This document shows, one piece after another, positions 6,703 to 8,048 of a DNA stretch of 8,048 bases. The translations under genes were made by a program, and so were the position numbers. The stretch is from DASROJ01 sp035646975 (lineage in GTDB: Bacteria; Acidobacteriota; Polarisedimenticolia; JACPZX01; DASXTC01), in NCBI GenBank assembly GCA_035646975.1, contig DASROJ010000011.1, positions 1 through 8,048 of the forward strand, given 5' to 3'. Under the pieces are notes generated by a model. The model did not search any database. It saw only the letters and a list, made by a program, of their open reading frames with translations, and was not told where the DNA came from. Each line of letters opens with the position of its first letter. Positions within the stretch are counted from its first letter, which is position 1.

Positions 6703-7164
6703 CTACTTCACCCTCTTGATGATGTGGTAGCCGAACGGGCTGTTCTTCGGATCGTAGTCGGCGATGCCGATCTCTCCAACGTTGAGCTTGAAGCCGACGT
6801 TGCCGAAGGCCGGCACCATCCGCTCCCGGGGATACTCCCCCTGAGCCTGCTGAACGCCGAGGTTCGACATCCCGTAGATGCCGGGCGCCGAGTCGTCGGT
6901 GTTCTTCGACACCAGCGCATCGTAATCCTCACCCTTCTTCGCCCGGGCCAGGATGTCGTACGCCAGCTTCTTGGCCTCTTCCTGCGTTCGCGAGATTGGC
7001 TTGCCCGGCAGCGTGCCGGTGAAGGCGATGAGGATGTGCTGCACCTGGATGTGCTCGGGCTCGGCGGGCGGCTTCGTCTGCGACGGGTCGACAGCGGCCA
7101 TCAGCAGCCCCAGGCCGCCGGCCGGCAACGCCAGCAGCATCACACTGATGAGCGTGCTCTTCAC
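6703..7164 (-). CDS. exported single-domain parvulin-type peptidyl-prolyl isomerase (PpiC family)
   Basis: Parvulins catalyse cis-trans isomerisation of X-Pro bonds and help fold exported proteins. The 153-residue product starts with a hydrophobic export signal or anchor (about residues 4-24, no lipobox Cys) and a proline-rich linker. The parvulin domain fills residues 39-153. VQHILIAF carries H43 and PFGYHIIK carries H147, the paired core histidines. A degenerate PpiC signature lies around YDALVSKNTDD, and the usual GGDLG is replaced by YGMSNLG. There is no SurA or PpiD chaperone region. GTG 7164 is chosen because AAGGAGG (7170-7176) lies 5 nt upstream and the signal peptide follows at once. 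An in-frame ATG at 7200 would place 12 charged residues in front and lacks such a site. The M49 gene follows after 6 nt, so they probably form an operon. Confidence 0.88.
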   Translation of the reverse strand: MKSTLISVMLLALPAGGLGLLMAAVDPSQTKPPAEPEHIQVQHILIAFTGTLPGKPISRTQEEAKKLAYDILARAKKGEDYDALVSKNTDDSAPGIYGMSNLGVQQAQGEYPRERMVPAFGNVGFKLNVGEIGIADYDPKNSPFGYHIIKRVK

Positions 7165-7169
7165 GTGGG

Positions 7170-7176
7170 CCTCCTT
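7170..7176 (-). promoter_or_regulatory. Shine-Dalgarno deciding the GTG start of the parvulin gene
   Basis: On the minus strand AAGGAGG is a near-perfect anti-16S match and stands 5 nt before the GTG at 7164. It rules against the upstream in-frame ATG at 7200. Confidence 0.85.
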
Positions 7177-7220
7177 GATGATTCTGGATTGAGGTTCCAT
7201 GCGGGGTTGAGAATCGCCGA

Positions 7221-7249
7221 ATCTTTGCCCGGCATGCAGCCCAAGTCAA
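7221..7249 (-). promoter_or_regulatory. candidate sigma-70 promoter for the parvulin-M49 operon
   Basis: On the minus strand TTGACT (7244-7249, 5 of 6 consensus bases) is followed after exactly 17 nt by AAAGAT (7221-7226, 3 of 6). Transcription would start near 7214 and give a leader of about 50 nt before the GTG at 7164. The -10 box is poor, so this is a candidate only. Confidence 0.45.
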
Positions 7250-7635
7250 GGGGCGCGAGCATGAGTCGGCCGGGAAAATCGAAAGGCCGGCCGCGCCCTT
7301 CGTGCCGTCGGTCGCAGCCGGCCTTCCTTCTGGGCCACCCGTGAGGGGGACGTCAGGGGCGACGTGCACGAGCGGCCTGTCCAACTCGGCTCCGTCCGAC
7401 TTCGATGAAGCGGAATCGAGTCAGCGGATGCGGGCGGAGCCGATTTCAATAATTCTTGACGTGAGAAACATAGGTCGTGCACCGCATCGATGCCAGCCCC
7501 GGGAGGGATTTCGGGACGGCCCGGCGCCGCCGTCTCCGGCCAATCGGCAACGTCGGCTTACCTCTTTTCGGGCCTGTCCGAGATGTCGGTCTGCCGGGAG
7601 GCTGGCCGCCGCCGGCACCTGGGGAGAAAAGCCGG
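7250..7635. other. gene-free stretch between the parvulin operon and the 3' end of the next minus-strand gene
   Basis: I find no convincing gene here. Open frames on both strands are Arg/Ser/Pro-rich, lack ribosome binding sites and show no family motif. The stretch holds an inverted repeat (7283-7325) and a short AT-rich island (7443-7472). Neither strand shows a clear -35/-10 pair at the island. No hairpin followed by a T-run is visible downstream of the gene ending at 7636. Confidence 0.5.
7283..7325. repeat. 9-bp inverted repeat with 25-nt loop
   Basis: AAGGCCGGC at 7283-7291 is the exact reverse complement of GCCGGCCTT at 7317-7325. On the plus strand the right arm ends CTTCCTTC, which is not a proper U-tract. 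It could act as a weak terminator or RNA hairpin for minus-strand transcripts arriving from 7636, or be chance in GC-rich DNA. Confidence 0.4.
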
Positions 7636-8048
7636 CTAGCGCGGAATCAGCTCGAAAACCGGGCCCGAAGGCCGGATTTCGAACCGCGTGGAGAGCCCGT
7701 CCGTGTCATAGAACCCGTCCCGTGCCGCAAGATATACGCGGCGGGAGTCCTGCGTGAGCTCAAGGGCGCGCCTGAGCTGGTTGCGCGGCGAGACATAGGT
7801 GACCTCGACATCGGGGCGCACGCCGTAAACGATCTGCGTGTAGTTGAGCGGCTCGTTGAGCGTGTAATCGGCGATCAGGAAGGCGCGCGGGGGCAGGGGC
7901 GTCAAGGCGTCGAGACAGAACCGGCGCGAGCCGTCATACCCCGTCTTGCCGGGGTAGAGATGAAACTTCACCGGGTCGCGTCCGGGAAGCGCGCGGGCGC
8001 CGGGAAACCGGCTCAGCATGGCCGGGGCGATCCCATCCGCGGCCCCCG
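7636..8048 (-). CDS. C-terminal fragment, possibly of a DUF2723/TMEM260-like membrane glycosyltransferase (5' end outside window)
   Basis: The frame is open to the window edge, so only the last 137 codons are seen and the in-frame ATG at 8019 is internal rather than a start. The fragment has no membrane segment. It contains HLYPGKTGYDG, then an LPPRAFLIADYT strand, an EPLNYTQIVYGVRPDVEV segment and a closing FELIPR. The order of a yes-or-no strand of the form ALPP-A-LIAD, a Y-Q-V-GVRPDV block and a short C-terminal beta region recalls the soluble C-terminal part of DUF2723 proteins. Those are polytopic, protein O-mannosyltransferase-related enzymes. This is a resemblance from memory, not a motif proof. 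The gene ends in TAG at 7636-7638 and has no visible terminator. It is separated by about 470 bp from the parvulin start on the same strand. Confidence 0.5.
   Translation of the reverse strand, partial: GAADGIAPAMLSRFPGARALPGRDPVKFHLYPGKTGYDGSRRFCLDALTPLPPRAFLIADYTLNEPLNYTQIVYGVRPDVEVTYVSPRNQLRRALELTQDSRRVYLAARDGFYDTDGLSTRFEIRPSGPVFELIPR

Noticed and set aside
4270..7344. A plus-strand frame stays open for 1024 codons antisense to the M49 and parvulin genes.
   Set aside because: Its translation is rich in Arg, His, Gly and Val with no motif, and it crosses two minus-strand genes that show catalytic motifs and ribosome binding sites. Long antisense open frames are expected in GC-rich coding DNA.
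7456..7461. TTGACG in the AT-rich island as a possible plus-strand -35 box.
   Set aside because: The base pairs 17 nt downstream read GCACCG, and no gene follows on the plus strand.

Overview
The window is GC-rich bacterial DNA carrying mostly chromosomal housekeeping genes on both strands. The elongation factor P is of the kind I remember from Acidobacteriota such as Solibacter, with an Asn-tipped loop and an MEFLY-DGDDY stretch. That, plus an M49 peptidase and a tRNA with an encoded CCA end, makes Acidobacteriota or a near relative my best guess. It rests on recalled family resemblance, not on a search. I see no transposase, integrase, phage gene or CRISPR array.

Layout. (1) Bases 1-2516, plus strand: a three-domain thiol:disulfide reductase (dsbD) followed 7 nt later by efp, probably one transcript. 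The dsbD leader is a 10/20-bp tandem repeat that carries the ribosome binding site. (2) Bases 2520-3275, minus strand: a small secreted four-cysteine protein of unknown function, then a NUDIX hydrolase whose stop lies 3 nt from the efp stop. (3) Bases 3463-3552, minus strand: tRNA-Ser(GCU) with a plausible promoter. (4) Bases 3731-4741, plus strand: an NAD-dependent epimerase/dehydratase of the extended SDR type, preceded by a second, unrelated 10-bp tandem repeat. (5) Bases 4738-7164, minus strand: an exported single-domain parvulin followed 6 nt later by an M49 dipeptidyl-peptidase III-like metallopeptidase. The stop of the peptidase overlaps the epimerase stop. (6) Bases 7165-7635: a gene-free gap holding a promoter candidate and an inverted repeat. 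(7) Bases 7636-8048, minus strand: the C-terminal part of a protein that continues past the window edge, possibly a DUF2723/TMEM260-like membrane glycosyltransferase.

Functionally there is a loose envelope and protein-quality theme: periplasmic disulfide reduction, prolyl isomerisation, dipeptide release and relief of polyproline stalling. Nothing in the sequence ties these into one dedicated system. The observations most worth a second look are the EF-P that lacks Lys or Arg at the usual modification site, the 10-bp repeats before two start codons, and the unrecognised four-cysteine secreted protein. I do not see a convincing undescribed multi-gene system here.
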